From Mesostigma viride (lineage: Eukaryota > Streptophyta > Mesostigmatophyceae > Mesostigmatales > Mesostigmataceae): 64,000 nt of DNA. The notes below the pieces were generated by a model. The model ran no database searches. It was not told where the DNA came from and saw only the letters and a list, made by a program, of their open reading frames with translations. The DNA lies in NCBI GenBank assembly GCA_009746045.1, contig RPFO01000670.1, forward strand, positions 1,263,954 to 1,327,953, given 5' to 3'. Positions 1-12,796 of the stretch are shown piece by piece. The translations under genes and the position numbers were made by a program. Each line of letters opens with the position of its first letter. The stretch's first letter is position 1.

Positions 1-223
1 CGATTTTTTATACATAGGAAATTATACTTAGAATTGGTGCCTATCAGCCCCATCCGCGCTGGCTGCGACCGAGTTTTTACATCCCTTGGGTGTTGTCTCC
101 GTTCACTGCGTGCGTTTACAGCAGTAATAAGGAATTACGTCATTTAAATGTTAATTTTTGTGCACATCCACCCATGCGTGACGCACACACGCATGCACGC
201 GCATTCGTTCGTTATTGCCACAG

Positions 224-3200
224 GTGGCGTGCCTGCTCCACGCGCGCTACGACTCGACCAAGTCCAAGACCTACGTGGCCAATGGTGAGCAGACCAGGGG
301 GAGGGGGGGTGGTGGGGGGCAAGTCGCTTGTGCGGCCAACGGTGAGTAGCCCAAGAAGGGGGTGCCAAACCACTTCAGTCAAGTTGGCTGCTCCGGCCAA
401 CCCTGCGCCAGCGTTGGCTGCTCTGCTTGGTCTGCTTGAGTGTGGATGCTGTCGTCTGCACCTGGTGGTGATAACCCCTCTGCCGACCACCTCCACGGAG
501 GGGTCGATCCACCCATGTGCATCCACACTTGGTGAGCTGCCCTGCACTGAAGACCCCGTGCTGACCGCCACCGTGTGAGGTGTTGACCGCCACAGTGTGA
601 GGTGTTGAACACCACCTTGTGAGGTGTTGAACACCACCTTGTGAGGTGTTGACCGCCACCTTGTGAGGTGTTGAACACCACCTTGTGAGGTGTTGAACAC
701 CACCTTGTCAGGTGTTGAACACCACCTTGTGAGGTGTTGACCGCCACCTTGTCGAGTTGGCTGCTCTATCGGTGACCCCCCCCCCTCCCCCCGTTGCGAC
801 GTGGACCAGTGCATCGTCTGGCTGTGATATGTTTGCTTGTACTCGTGTCGTGTGAAGCACAAGGCCTGATATGTTTGCTTGTACTCGTGTCGTGTGAACC
901 ACAAGGCCTGTTGCCATTGCGCGCGGGTGGGCGCGGCATGTGTATCCTTGCCGCGCAACATCCAGGTCATGTGCGTGTCTATTGGGGTCGCGTGAGTGGA
1001 AGGGTTTGAGAGTGCGTACAGGGCCCACGACGGCATCTGTGCGACGACCCTTCGTGCGGTTATTTTGCGTGGGTGGTTGCTGCGCTCGCTGGTGCGTGGG
1101 CGATTGCTGCGCTCGCTGTGTGTGGGCTGACTTTGGGCTGAGTATGGGCCTCACGGGAGCAGCGAATGGCTTTCCCTGTGGCATGTCAAGCCCAGTGTCC
1201 CATGTCCGCCTGTTGTTGTAGCTTGGGTACAGTAGGCTGGGAGGGTACTATCAGTTGGGGGCTCTTTGATGTCACTGTGGGGCCTGCCCTAGTATATGGT
1301 GCTTGTGTGGGCCCGTAGCAGTGTTAGTACATGGTGCTTGTGTGGGCCCGTAGCAGTGTTAGTACATGGTGCTTGTGTGGGCCCGTAGCAGTGTTAGTAC
1401 ATGGTGCTTGTGTGGGCCCGTAGCAGTGTTAGTACATGGTGCTTGTGTGGGCCCGTAGCAGTGTTAGTACATGGTGCTTGTGTGGGCCCGTAGCAGTGTT
1501 AGTACATGGTGCTTGTGTGGGCCCGTGGCAGTGTTAGTACATGGTGCTTGTGTGGGCCCGTAGCAGTGTTAGTACATGGTGCTTGTGTGGGCCCGTAGCA
1601 GTGTTAGTACATGGTGCTTGTGTGGGCCCGTAGCAGTGTTAGTACATGGTGCTTGTGTGGGCCCGCAGCAGTGTTAGTACATGGTGCTTGTGTGGGCCCG
1701 TAGCAGTGTTAGTACATGGTGCTTGTGTGGGCCCGAAGCAGTGTTAGTACATGGTGCTTGTGTGGGCCCGTAGCCGTGTTAGTACATGGTGCTTGTGTGG
1801 GCCCGAAGCAGTGTTAGTACATGGTGCTTGTGTGGGCCCGTAGCAGTGTTAGTACATGGTGCTTGTGTGGGCCCGTAGCAGTGTTAGTACATGGTGCTTG
1901 TGTGGGCCCGTAGCAGTGTTAGTACATGGTGCTTGTGTGGGCCCGTAGCAGTGTTAGTACATGGTGCTTGTGTGGGCCCGAAGCAGTGTTAGTACATGGT
2001 GCTTGTGTGGGCCCGTAGCAGTGTTAGTACATGGTGCTTGTGTGGGCCCGTAGCAGTGTTAGTACATGGTGCTTGTGTGGGCCCGTAGCAGTGTTAGTAC
2101 ATGGTGCTTGTGTGGGCCCGTAGCAGTGTTAGTACATGGTGCTTGTGTGGGCCCGTAGCAGTGTTAGTATATGGTGCTTGTGTGGGCCCGTGGCAGTGTT
2201 AGTACATGGTGCTTGTGTGGGCCCGTGGCAGTGTTAGTACATGGTGCTTGTGTGGGCCCGTGGCAGTGTTAGTACATGGTGCTTGTGTGGGCCCGTGGCA
2301 GTGTTAGTACATGGTGCTCGTGTGGGCCCGTGGCAGTGTTAGTACATGGTGCTTGTGTGGGCCCGTGGCAGTGTTAGTACATGGTGCTTGTGTGGGCCCG
2401 TGGCAGTGTTAGTACATGGTGCTCGTGTGGGCCCGTGGCAGTGTTAGTACATGGTGCTTGTGTGGGCCCGTGGCAGTGTTAGTACATGGTGCTTGTGTGG
2501 GCCCGTGGCAGTGTTAGTACATGGTGCTTGTGTGGGCCCGTGGCAGTGTTAGTACATGGTGCTTGTGTGGGCCCGTGGCAGTGTTTATGACTGGGAGGGG
2601 CACTTGGGTAGATGTCCTCCCTGCGACTGCCACGCTGGGACCGTGTCACCTACAGTGACGTCTGCTGATGCCGACATCTTCAGGCGTCGTCACTTCTCGT
2701 CTAGTCATCATTGTGCTGCTTTTGCAGTCAGATAAGCATGACGGTTAGGCATAGGGCCCACTTTGCAGACACGCTCTTTTGCCCTGGCATGTGCATGATA
2801 CCTTGACATAGTGCCCTGACTTGCTTCCATGCCCTGACTTGCTTCCATGCACTGACTTGCTTCCATGCACTGACTTGCTTCCATGCACTGACTGGGTTTC
2901 TTCTTCCTTGCGTCGTATGCCGTTGTGTGCCACCCCGCAGGCCAGGAGTTTGCCATCCAGTACGGCACAGGGTCCCTCTCAGGTTTCCTGAGCGAGGACA
3001 CCGTGACCGTCAGCGGGCTGGCGGTGAAGCACCAGGTGGGGCCAGGGGCTCGCCACCATGAATTCTATGTATATCCTCACATGCGTGTGTTGCGCCCGCG
3101 ACCCTTCTCGTGTCATCCTTTAGTACGGCCATTGTCACCCGTGCCCCACGAGGCACTTACTGGCCGTGTCGCGCTCCCTGCGCCTTCTTCTCCCCCACTG

Positions 3201-6200
3201 CAGGTGTTTGCGGAGGCCTTGAAGGAGCCCAGCGTCACATTTGTTACGGCCAAGTTCGACGGCATCCTGGGGCTTGCGTTCCAGGAGATCTCCGTCGATG
3301 ACGTCACCCCTGTGTGGTGAGTGCTGGGAAGGACAGGTCGCGCAGTGAGTGGCTGCATGACGGTGGGGGCATGCCGGTCTTGTGAGTGTTGGGTGGCGGT
3401 GCTTGGTAAGACAGGCCTATGTGGTGAGTGGGAGTGTGCCCGTGGGGTAAAGGGCATGCCCGTCGGGTGAGTGGCTGCATGAGACTCAGGGTGTGCCCAT
3501 CTGGTGAGAGGGGGCTCATGTGGGGCCCTCCCACATCATCAACCGCGCCGTGCCATCCTCTCCGTGCAGGTGTGGACATGATGCCAAGCAACGCCCCCCA
3601 CGCCTGTTTAACCCACACCAATGCCTGTAGGACCCCCCCCCCCCTCCCCCCTGCAGGTACAACATGATATCGCAGCAGCTGGTGTCGGAATCGATCTTCT
3701 CCTTCTGGTTCAACCGCAACCTCAAGTCTAGCATCGGGGGCGAGATTGTGTTTGGGGGCATGGACCCGAGCCACTACGAGGGCGAGCACGCGTGGGCGCC
3801 CATCACGCGAAAGGGGTACTGGCAGGTGTGGCGAGGCCTGCGGCGCGGTCCATGACTTTCTCATCTTGCTGCGCGGTGGAAGGACGCGGTAGAATTCTAG
3901 TTGTGGAATTCTAGTGATGGAGGGAAGCAAAGGAAGGAATGGAAAGAAACAAGGGAAGGAAGGAGGGAGAAGGGCGCATGTTTGGCCCCGGTGATCCACC
4001 CTTCCATGTAGTCATCACTCTGCCATGTCGCACTTCCTGTGCACCGGGATGACAGATTTAGCGGGATGGTACTCTCTGTTTTGCGGATAAATGCCAGATT
4101 CGGATATTGCGCTCGTCGACGGTAAAGCAAGATGCATTTTTGTCTTATTTGCGTAGCAAGATCAACTCCCCGTTTCGCACCATCTTTACTTTCTTCATTG
4201 CAATGTTTGTGGGAGGCGCCAACCCCCTGAGGCATGACCTGCGTTGGTAGATCGTACACGGGTGCGGTGGTGGATCCGGGGGCGGGCGGGATGGCCGGCC
4301 GGCCGGGCGGACGGCCGGCCGGCCGGATGGAGCGACGGACGGACAGACGGATGGGGGGATGGAGGGATGGTTGGATGGATGGGGGGGCTTGAGGGCCTTT
4401 GGGCATGGAGCTGAGGAATGTGTGAAAGATGATGGGTGGGAAAAGTCGCTTCACGTAAATGTGTGAGTGTTGGTGCTTGTGAATATGTTTCTTTGTTTCG
4501 TATGTCAAGACATGGGATGCGGGAATTCGGTGGCATGGCGACTCGGCATGCCTCTTTGACAACCACCATGCTCTTTGGCAACCTGCAGGTTGCCTCATGC
4601 GTGTGATTTTGCATGTTACGTTGCGTTTGATGATGATGCATGTGTGCTATGATGTCGGTGATGATGCGTTGTGGCGTGCGTGCGTGTGTGCCGCAGTTCA
4701 AGCTGGATGACGTGATCCTGGGCAACTCCTCGCTGGGTACGTAGAGCACACAGAATATTGTAGACAGACTAGGTCCGCGCAGAAAGGAGCGAGCCAGTCA
4801 AGAACGAAGCGACCATGTGCCATCCCGGATACAGCGCTGTGTGCAAGGGGCCGTGCAGGACACATGCGGTGTCGGGGGCCGTTGGGGCTGGGAGCAGCAC
4901 ATGCAAGCATGCTCTATCGATCCACGCATGAGAGGCCTGCCTTGTGTGATTCGATAACCTGTGGTGTTGTGGTGGTGCATGCGAGAGCTCAGCAGGGCGG
5001 AGGCATTGGTCACCTGGTTCTGGAGCGTGCTTCCTGCGTTGTCATTGTCTCGTGTCCGCTGTTGCTTGCTTCTTGTCTCGCGTCTGCGTCTGGTGACATG
5101 CCCCCGCACACACCGGTTTTTCCAGTTCATGTTGCGGGCGGTTGTTTTCCATGTTGGTTTCCCACTTGTAGTCATGCTTTTCAGTAGTGAGTCTGTGATA
5201 GGCTGCTCCAGGGATGGGATGTGTCTGGGGACGTGCCAGCTGTGGGCCAGCAGAAGGTTGCAACGGAACGAGGGGCTGAGTCAGCACGCGGTGGGTGCTC
5301 CGCAGGCACTCCCCGCGTCAGCAGGCCAGGCACTCGAACGATACAGTAAAAGTACAGGAATTTATGATACAGTATCTGCTGCTTGCAAACGCAGGCTAGG
5401 CGATATTCTGATATTTCCGCGTGCGCATGTGGCCTTACCCGCTGCCTGGCCTCGTCCACATGTGGCTGTATGATGGCCCGACCGTGCGCCACCCGTCACT
5501 TGTGTGGCAGCCTTCTGCGAGGGCCGTGACGGATGCCACGCGATCGCCGACACAGGGACGTCCCTCATTGCGGGGCCGACGGTGAGCGCCCCACGGTGAT
5601 AGAAACGGGAAAATCCTACCCCCGTAGCGGCTCGACTTTGCGCAGCCTAGGCTGGCGCAAGCACGCGAGTTAGTAGGGCCGCATGCCACAGAAACTAGTG
5701 GGTGTGCATGCCTCGTAGGTGCCTGTATTCCGGGGCCAGCGGTGAGTCGCGCTGGTACACAGTAACGGTTGTGTGGTACACAGTCAGTATCGTGTGGCTT
5801 GCTCATGGAATGCCCAGTTAGTGGGGGCTTATTTAGGCGTATTTGGTGTGTAGTGCTGGGGTAATGCTCGTCCATGCATGGCGCTCAGAATGTGCCTTCC
5901 GTTGCTGTTCAGCAGACCATGGGGCCAGTTGGGACTCCCTCACACGTATAGGCCATCAGGCAGCCCTCTCCGCCTATTAACGGGGGCGGTTCCTGGGCTC
6001 CGCAGTACGCGGGTCCAGCATTACACTCCAAGTTAGTTGTCTTAGTGAAGTATTTTACCTCCTACTGGCAGAAGACCCATGGCGATGGATGTTTGTCACG
6101 ACCGCGGCCTCGCAGTCTCTACTAAGAACTAGTGGCCCTTACCTGGGTAAATGGCCCCTTTCTGCTTGTGTGTGTTCCCCTTGGGCGGGTTTGTTTCCTT

Positions 6201-9200
6201 TCTCTTTTTCATCCTACCGCCTTCCCCCCCCCCCTCCCCCCAGGCCTCTGTTGCCGCCATCAACAAGGCCATCGGCGCGCTGGGCGTGGTGACCATGCAG
6301 TGCCGCGCGCTGGTGGAGGCCTATGCGGAGCAGATCGTGGCCATGCTGCGCGACAAGGTGGGTGGGGGAGGGGGTGGGGGCAGGAGAGAGAAAGGGATGA
6401 GACAGAGCGGGCGTATATGACATGAAGAGACGAAGAAGAACGAGGATTTGCGTATTGATTGGGTCAAGTTTATGGTTTCTGTAGACTTGGGGGACGGTTG
6501 GTGCAGTGGTCAGGATGGATGTAGTCTTGATGGGAAAACTTATCCTGCAACCCTCCATTGATTGGCATGTCTTGTGGACGCGCGACTTGAGGCTGCACTG
6601 GGGTGGGGTGGGGCTGTGCACAGTAATAATGGGTGGGGCAGGGAGGCATGCTTAGCTGGCTCGCGGTTAGATTGTGAAAGCGGGCGTGCTGGCTTGGGCC
6701 ACGTGAAGCAAGACATACATCACCAGGTAGGGATCTTTCTATCTTGGGACAGGTGGGGCCTGGGCATTGTCTCCATACCTTGACGCCCGGTCGCTCCTCA
6801 TGATGAGAGCTACCTCACCAGGGTATGTGGTCAAGAGGACCAGGTCATCTTCCGCCTGTTTCTAACATGCACCCCTAAATGCCTCCCCCGCGGTTGTCGT
6901 GCTGTTCTCTGCCCCCTGCCAGATGGCCCCCAAGCTGATCTGCCAGTCCTTGAAGTTTTGCCCCGCCGCCGTGCCGACTGACAGGTGCGTGCCTGCCCTC
7001 ATGCCTGCCATCGCCTGTGAATGCGGCTCGCTGCTTGGCCGGGCGGCATGCATCTGAGCCACGCATCGCGTTGGAAACGCTAGTGCATGCTGTTGCTGCT
7101 GATTGTGGACGTCTCTTAGTACTAATATAGCGTGGATGGACCCACCTGACGCCCGATACCGCACCTCCACCCTCTCCCTTCCCCTGCACGTGCCTTACCT
7201 CTCCCTCTCAGCGCCTCATTGGAGGAGGCGGCCCACATCCGGCTCGTTGGGTCAGACGACAGCTCATCGTCGTCGTCATCATTGTCTGCCGCGTCACGTG
7301 ACGACGTGCGCTGTGACGTGTGCCTGGCGGCGGTGGCGGTGATGGCGGATAAGATGAGCCGCAACGAGACGGTGGAGCAGCTGGTGGACGAGATGAACCA
7401 GGTGGGGAAGGGGGGGGGATGAACCAGGTGGGGGAGGGGGGTTGATGGACCCTGGGGGGGGGGGGGGGCGCAAGGGGTTCAGGGACAGTGGTGGGTGGGT
7501 GGGTGGGTGGGTGGGTGGGTGGGCGGGTGGGTGGGTGGGTGGGTGGGTGGGTGGGTGGGCGGGCGGGGGCGGGCGGGCGGGCGGGCGGGCGGGCGGGCGG
7601 GCGGCGGGCGGGCGGGCGGGCGGGCGGGCGGGCGGGCGGGCGGGCGGGCGGGCGGGCGGCGGGCGGGCGGGCGGCGGCGGGCGGGCGGCGCGGGCGGGCG
7701 GGCGGGCGGGCGGGCGGGGGCGGGCGGCGGGCGGGCGCGGCGGGCGGGCGGGCGGCGGGCGGGCGGGCGGGCGGGCGGGGGCGGGCGGCGGCGGGCGGGC
7801 GGGCGGGCGGGCGGCGGCGGGCGGCGGGCGGGCGGCGGGCGGGCGGGCGGGCGGGCGGGCGGGTGGGTGGGTGGGTGGGTGGGTGGGTGGGTGGGTGGGT
7901 GGGTGGGTGGGTGGGTGGGTGGGTGCGTGGGTGGGTGGGTGGGAAATGGTAGACTAGGTGGGGGGAGGCGAGTGACGGAGCCGTTGAGGGGACAAATGAT
8001 GGAACAGGGGGAGGGGGGGGGGGGGGGAATTACAGACCAGGTGAGAGGGATGGTTTTTTTTGGGGTGGGTGGGTGGGTGGGGATGATGGACATGTGGACA
8101 GGGGAAGCTAGGGTGGGAGTCGTATCATGGCCAATGGGGGGTTGGGGGGTCATGGGCCACGTGGGGGGGCAGCATCACCACAGGTACAATAATGCATGCG
8201 TCCATCCATGCGTGCTTGCTGCTATGCCAGCATGCCCCCAAGCGTGGGCAGGTGTCGACGCGCACGAGGGCAAGCAGGAACCTGAATGTAGGACACCTGC
8301 AAGATTGTGTCACTCACAAGAGCGGTTGGACTTTGATGGGGTTCAGCGGTATGTAGGACCACTGGATAGACCAGCCGGTGCGCCCTGCTGCTAAGGGCAC
8401 CCGGTGCAACCTGCTTCACAGCCGCGAGCCATGACAAGCTACCGCAGTTGCTTGCCTGATAAGCATCCCATGGCCTCCTCCGTTGTCAAGCACCGGGCTT
8501 GCTCTCTCGTGCGTGCGCATGTGCTTGTGGCGTGCTGCCTGTCGCGGGCGCATGGTCTTGCCCCCGCCATGGTGCTCACCCCGGGTTTGCGCCGCCGCCC
8601 ATGGTGTTCACCTCTGGCTGCGCTGCTGCCCGTTTTCTTGAACCTGGTTGCGTGCGCCCGCTTTATCCACCCCGGTGGCATACGCCAGTGGTGCGACTCG
8701 CTGCCCAGCCCGATGGGGGAGTCGGGGCTGGACTGCAAGGACGTGGCGCATCTGCCCCCCATTGCCTTCACGATCGGGGGCAAGAGCTTCCAGCTGACGC
8801 CGGAGCAGGTGAGTCACGCTGTACTGCGCGCTCTTCGCTGTTGGAAACGATCGTTCCCACATGGTCTTCAGGCTCCGGCGTGTGTCTTGGGTGGCAGTGC
8901 CGTGAGCCGATGGGGAGGAAGGGCAGTACTTGGAGGATAGTGGTTGAAGAAAATGCCAACCGCTGGGGGCTTAATGGGCAGTCTCTCAGGGATCGGAGAT
9001 GTCAGTGGTTGGAGAAAATGCAATGCCGTGCGTGGCAGTTCGCCCGACATGGCGTACCCCCTCGTACTGTGGCTCGGCACTCAACGTTGCTTGCGATGAA
9101 GGGTGTTGTCGCAAACATTTTCATGGTAGCTGTGTGCTTGCATAAGGCGCTGGGCCATTACCACGTTTGTGAGGAAGGAGCGTCCATGCTGAAGTTTCTC

Positions 9201-10730
9201 CCTACACTTGCGACCCCTATGCCACTCAATACCACCATCCCTAATGCGTCCACATCCCCCCCCCCCCCCCCCCTTTTGGACCGCAGTATGTGCTCAAGGT
9301 GTCGCAGTTTGGCACCGACACCTGCATCAGCGGCTTCATCGGTTTGGACGTGCCCGAGCCGATGGGACCTCTCTGGTAGGTGCCCGCAACCAAGCTTGTT
9401 TATGTCTCTTGTGTGTGCGCCTTGTGTGTGTGCCGCATCATTCTGCTGGGTTTTTTTAGCGTTAGCAAGGCGTTAGCGCTATTTTGTCCAACCTAGTGGT
9501 TTGTGCAATCTAGTCGGGGTAAAATTGGCTCTTTTTTAGCAAATTAGCAAATTAGCGGAGGCGGGGGCCGAGATTAATTAAGAGGTACCTTGAAATTAAA
9601 TAAGAGGCATGCCTCTATCGAGATATATGTATGGAGGCGAGTTCCTATTGGCGTTAATTTGTAGTATTGTACGACAACTGTCAAGGGTGACGGCATGTAC
9701 TGAAATCGCGGATACTTTCTAGATCGATTGCGCATTCGACGGTTAAAAGGCAGAGCTGCGGTTGAAAGTACTGTACGTGGGGGGGGACGGTGTTACAACG
9801 GGGGGGGGACGCATTTATGGGGGGGGGGGACGGTGTTACAACGGGGGACGGTGTTACAACGGGGGACGGTGTTAAAACGGGGGGGCGAGATTAATTAAGA
9901 GGTAAGTTACCTTGAAATTAAATAAGACGCACGCCTCTATCGAGATATATGTATGGAGGCGAGTTTCTATTGGCGTAAATTTGTAGTATTGTACGAAAAC
10001 TGTCAAGGGTGACGGAAAGTACTGAAATCGCGGAAGTGTCGCGGGGACGTTTCTACTTTCTACATCGATTGCGCATTCGACGGTTAAGAGGCAGAGGTGC
10101 GGTCGACTGGCAGTACTGTACGACGGTGTTGGACGGAATTTCCGGTTAGCGATGCGGTATAAAGCTTTGCATGTCACGTTGTCGGATCTTAGCCCTTGCG
10201 TCGCGCTATGCTGTGGCGAACTTATTCTCCGCCGTCAGATTGCACCGTCGATGAGCGTCGATGCTCGTCGATGAACCCAACGCAAGCCATGTGACGGAAA
10301 GAAGTAAAAATTGATGCGGCGGCCTCTAAGGCTGAGTTTGGTAAAGTACGGAACTTGTAGCCCGGCGACTCCGCGTCGAGCAGTCCGCAGGTAGTCCGCC
10401 GGCGTTAATTTGTTAATTTTGTTAATTTGTAAACTGGGGACAACCTAGTCAGGAAAAAAAAGGTATTTTGTCCAACCTAGTGGTTTGTGCAATCTAATAT
10501 TGGCGATAATAAGCATAATTTGTGCAAAATAGGATTGGCTGGTGTATTTGGCAGTTGTATCTCCATGCGTGGTGCCTTTTGCTGGCGGCATGACTCCGTT
10601 ATCGCACATGCCCTTCTCATGCGCGTTGTGTCTGTGCAGGATCCTCGGTGACGTGTTCCTTGCTGCCTACCACACGGTGTTCGATCATGGCAACATGCGG
10701 GTGGGCTTTGCCACGGCGAAAGTCAAGTAG
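224..10730 (+). CDS. Phytepsin-type aspartic protease with plant-specific insert (5' partial, 12 exons in window)
   Basis: Pepsin-family (A1) endopeptidase, expected in vacuole or lysosome. Exons: 224-284, 2941-3035, 3204-3316, 3657-3825, 4697-4736, 5511-5581, 6244-6357, 6923-6984, 7212-7401, 8689-8808, 9287-9375, 10640-10730 (stop TAG). All junctions are GT-AG and keep frame, giving 404 residues. Exon 2 carries the flap ([10 protein letters not shown]), exon 3 [14 protein letters not shown], exon 4 [12 protein letters not shown], exon 6 the second catalytic Asp ([13 protein letters not shown]), and the last exon ILGDVF plus [15 protein letters not shown]. Exons 7-10 encode the saposin-like plant-specific insert: all six cysteines are present (QC, IC, FC, RCDVC, WC) with the usual N-glycosylation site (NET). 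The first DTG motif, propeptide and signal peptide, roughly 100 residues, lie upstream of the window. The PSI normally mediates vacuolar sorting and membrane interaction in this family. Confidence 0.95.
560..752. repeat. 22-bp tandem repeat in protease intron
   Basis: About 8.6 copies of a 22-bp unit containing GAGGTGTTGAACACCACCTT; some copies read GACCGCCACC instead of GAACACCACC. It lies in the 2.66-kb intron 285-2940. Confidence 0.9.
825..908. repeat. Tandem duplication, 2 x 42 bp
   Basis: Two adjacent 42-bp copies starting TGATATGTTTGCTTGTACTC; they differ at one base (AAGCAC versus AACCAC). Intronic. Confidence 0.85.
1286..2585. repeat. 35-bp minisatellite, about 37 copies
   Basis: A very homogeneous array of a 35-bp unit (core GTACATGGTGCTTGTGTGGG followed by CCCGTAGCAGTGTTA). 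Copies before about 2190 mostly read CCCGTAGCA; the 3' third reads CCCGTGGCA. Scattered copies carry CGAAGCA, CGCAGCA or GCTCGTG. Whole array lies in the protease intron 285-2940. Confidence 0.95.
2812..2892. repeat. 18-bp tandem repeat, about 4.5 copies
   Basis: Unit TGCMCTGACTTGCTTCCA repeated just before the acceptor of protease exon 2 (2941). Confidence 0.85.
7488..7945. repeat. GGGT/GGGC tetranucleotide array
   Basis: About 457 bp of (GGGT)n flanking a core of (GGGC)n with GGCG interruptions, in the protease intron 7402-8688, on the transcribed (sense) strand. Runs of three G every four bases give strong G-quadruplex potential. Long Gly/Arg/Trp/Ala open frames through it are an artefact of the repeat. 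Confidence 0.95.
9481..10496. repeat. AT-rich intronic segment bounded by 32-bp direct repeats with an internal duplication
   Basis: A 32-bp sequence starting ATTTTGTCCAACCTAGTGGT occurs at 9481-9512 and again identically at 10465-10496. Between them, about 9572-9770 and 9887-10130 are diverged copies of each other (sharing for example TCGAGATATATGTATGGAGG and GATTGCGCATTCGACGGTTA). The segment is AT-rich compared with the neighbouring introns. It lies in the last protease intron (9376-10639) and shows no coding potential. Confidence 0.75.
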
Positions 10731-11060
10731 TTGTCATGCCAGTTATGACTGCATAGTTTCTAATATTTTGCTTAGAAAGGCAGCCGGGGGACCACAACAA
10801 CATTGCTAAGTGCACTCGCGATTGGGCCGTACCTGTATATACCCATGTTCCTTGAGATAAAAGTATGTGTAGGGAAGCTCACACCTGATGCCATATGCTG
10901 CATGGGCCAGCAGGGGATGTAGTTTGTACTTCGCATGATTGCATTTTGTACTCTACAAAGGATTGCACTTATGAATCAGCTTGCAGAAACGCGTATGGTG
11001 AGGTGATTCCTAGACAGCTGGTGGCGAACATTTGTCTGCAAGCGTTTTCTCACTTGCACA

Positions 11061-11065
11061 TGTAA
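11061..11065 (+). terminator. Candidate polyadenylation signal TGTAA (protease gene)
   Basis: First TGTAA that I see after the stop at 10730; TGTAA is the usual poly(A) signal of green algae. It would give a 3' UTR of about 350 nt. Confidence 0.4.
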
Positions 11066-11587
11066 CATACATGCACATTGATGGTGCACAGGTCTGCAAG
11101 ATCGCTGTTTGATTACCCTTCATGTTGATAAATGCGCAAGTATGTTATAAAGGGCATCTTAATTTCACACTACAATATCAATGAGACAACCAGCAATACA
11201 ATAAAATTACAAGTTGATTCATGCAGGAGGCTCATACTGCAGATCAATATAAATTCAGCTAGGTACATCACGGCCCGCCAAAAAAGACATGCACGGGATA
11301 TCGATGGGGCACGAGTCTAATTAATTAATTAATTAATCGATGGGGCGCGGTGGCCCCCCTCCCCCGAAAAGCTTACCAAGAAGCAGCTCTCCAAGATAGC
11401 AATTAAACTGACCAGAAACTTAAATTTATTTTGCGCGCAGTCCCTTGGGGGACTCGCGGAGCACATGGTGCTTTACATCCCTGTATGTTGCACACAGAGA
11501 AGGGTGCAGAGATACCAGTCTTCCCTGATCAAGCAAGCACGTTTCCGGCCCGGCCCACCGTCTAGATCATCTCGTCGCTCTACACGT

Positions 11588-11675
11588 AAGCCAGCCATAA
11601 TTTCAATGCACAAGGCCACACATTTCCATCTGCACTCATATTCATCATCCTGAACGACTCGAAAACGCGGACAAG
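11588..11675. repeat. Dispersed repeat, copy 1
   Basis: About 88 bp beginning AGCCAGCCATAATTT and containing CATCCTGAACGACTCG. A second, diverged copy in the same orientation is at about 23968-24058, downstream of DIM1. Confidence 0.7.
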
Positions 11676-12164
11676 ATCAAGCCATAGTACGTACTGACTC
11701 TCTGTGCACATCAAGTATCAAGGTGCAGACACCGCTATGGGTGCAGTAAGACCGCAGTGGCGTTGGCAAACACATGGTGGATGCTTCACCGTAGGGACCC
11801 CCAAACTTGCTATTTCGGCCGTACGTGCCGGGATATTTAAGCCCTCCATCTCATTGTGTATAGGGGTTGAAGGTTCCTTTATTGGCACCAGCTTCCTTTA
11901 TTGACGCAGCTTCCTTTATTTACGTGCTTCATCGTACTGTAGTGGCCGTACGTGCCGGGATGTAGCCCATGTCAACCAAGCCCGGCCGCGCCCCGCTTCT
12001 CTCTCATCATCTTGGCCCTCTCCTGCCACGTCATCTGCTTCTGTGCCGCGACCAGCTGCAAGATCACAATACCATTCGCACATGCAACCTTCATTAATGG
12101 GCATGCGGAATTTCAGGTGAGGCAGCCAAATATGGTAAGAGAAAGGACGTACTCCTCGTGTGGC

Positions 12165-12169
12165 TTACA
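12165..12169 (-). terminator. Candidate polyadenylation signal TGTAA (RS protein gene)
   Basis: TTACA on the + strand reads TGTAA on the transcribed strand, about 630 nt past the last assigned coding base. Weak evidence, motif only. Confidence 0.25.
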
Positions 12170-12796
12170 ACCCAGCGGCAGCCATCAACTCCAAATTTGA
12201 ACTGAGAATAGCAAGGGTAGCTAGAGTAGTTAGGACCTGACCCATTTGCGCTCAAAGCACTATCAGACGCAGAGATTAGCCATCTGCAGTACCCATTAGT
12301 GTACGGTTCAATCCAGATGACCAGATGCCAGAATGATACATCTGCCACGCCAAGTCATGGACTCAACCGTCCTATAAAGGCCAACGCAGAGCTGTCAACC
12401 TTGGGGCACACACAGCCACTCAAACACACCAAAAACTATGTAGAAGTTCAGCCACGAACATTGCCTCTCAAAGAGCAGTCCAATGTGCTGTCCTAACAGC
12501 CGTACAAACAGCTGCCTTTACCGCGGTCTACCATGAACACAATGCATGCGATATACTATATACCAGATGAAAGATATACCATGTGATACCATCACATGGG
12601 TCAAGCGCTCAGACGCTCCGCGGTTCACAGAGATGAAAACACTCTCAAATTCCGTGCATATAAAGTCACTAGGTCTTCGATAGAGCAAATAAGCCATAGA
12701 CAACTGCCAGGCCCAGTGACACGTACAAACAGGTGGCGGGAGCTCCTTTGGACCGAACGCTTAACAGAGGCTCCCTGTAAGCATGTTCAAGGACTG

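Larger units (their letters stand above)
10731..12796. other. Convergent 3' UTR/intergenic region
   Basis: Lies between the 3' ends of the protease (+) and the RS protein gene (-). It contains a short (TTAA)n run at about 11321-11335, a dispersed repeat at 11588-11675, and a minus-strand TGTAA at 12165-12169 that could end the RS transcript. I see no convincing coding exon. Confidence 0.6.

Noticed and set aside
1286-2585. CRISPR-like array
   Set aside because: Units follow each other directly without unique spacers, lie in a eukaryotic intron and have no cas genes nearby; it is a minisatellite.
7442-8394. Long Gly/Arg/Trp/Ala open frames on both strands
   Set aside because: They result from the GGGT/GGGC array, which has no stop codons in several frames, and lie within an intron.
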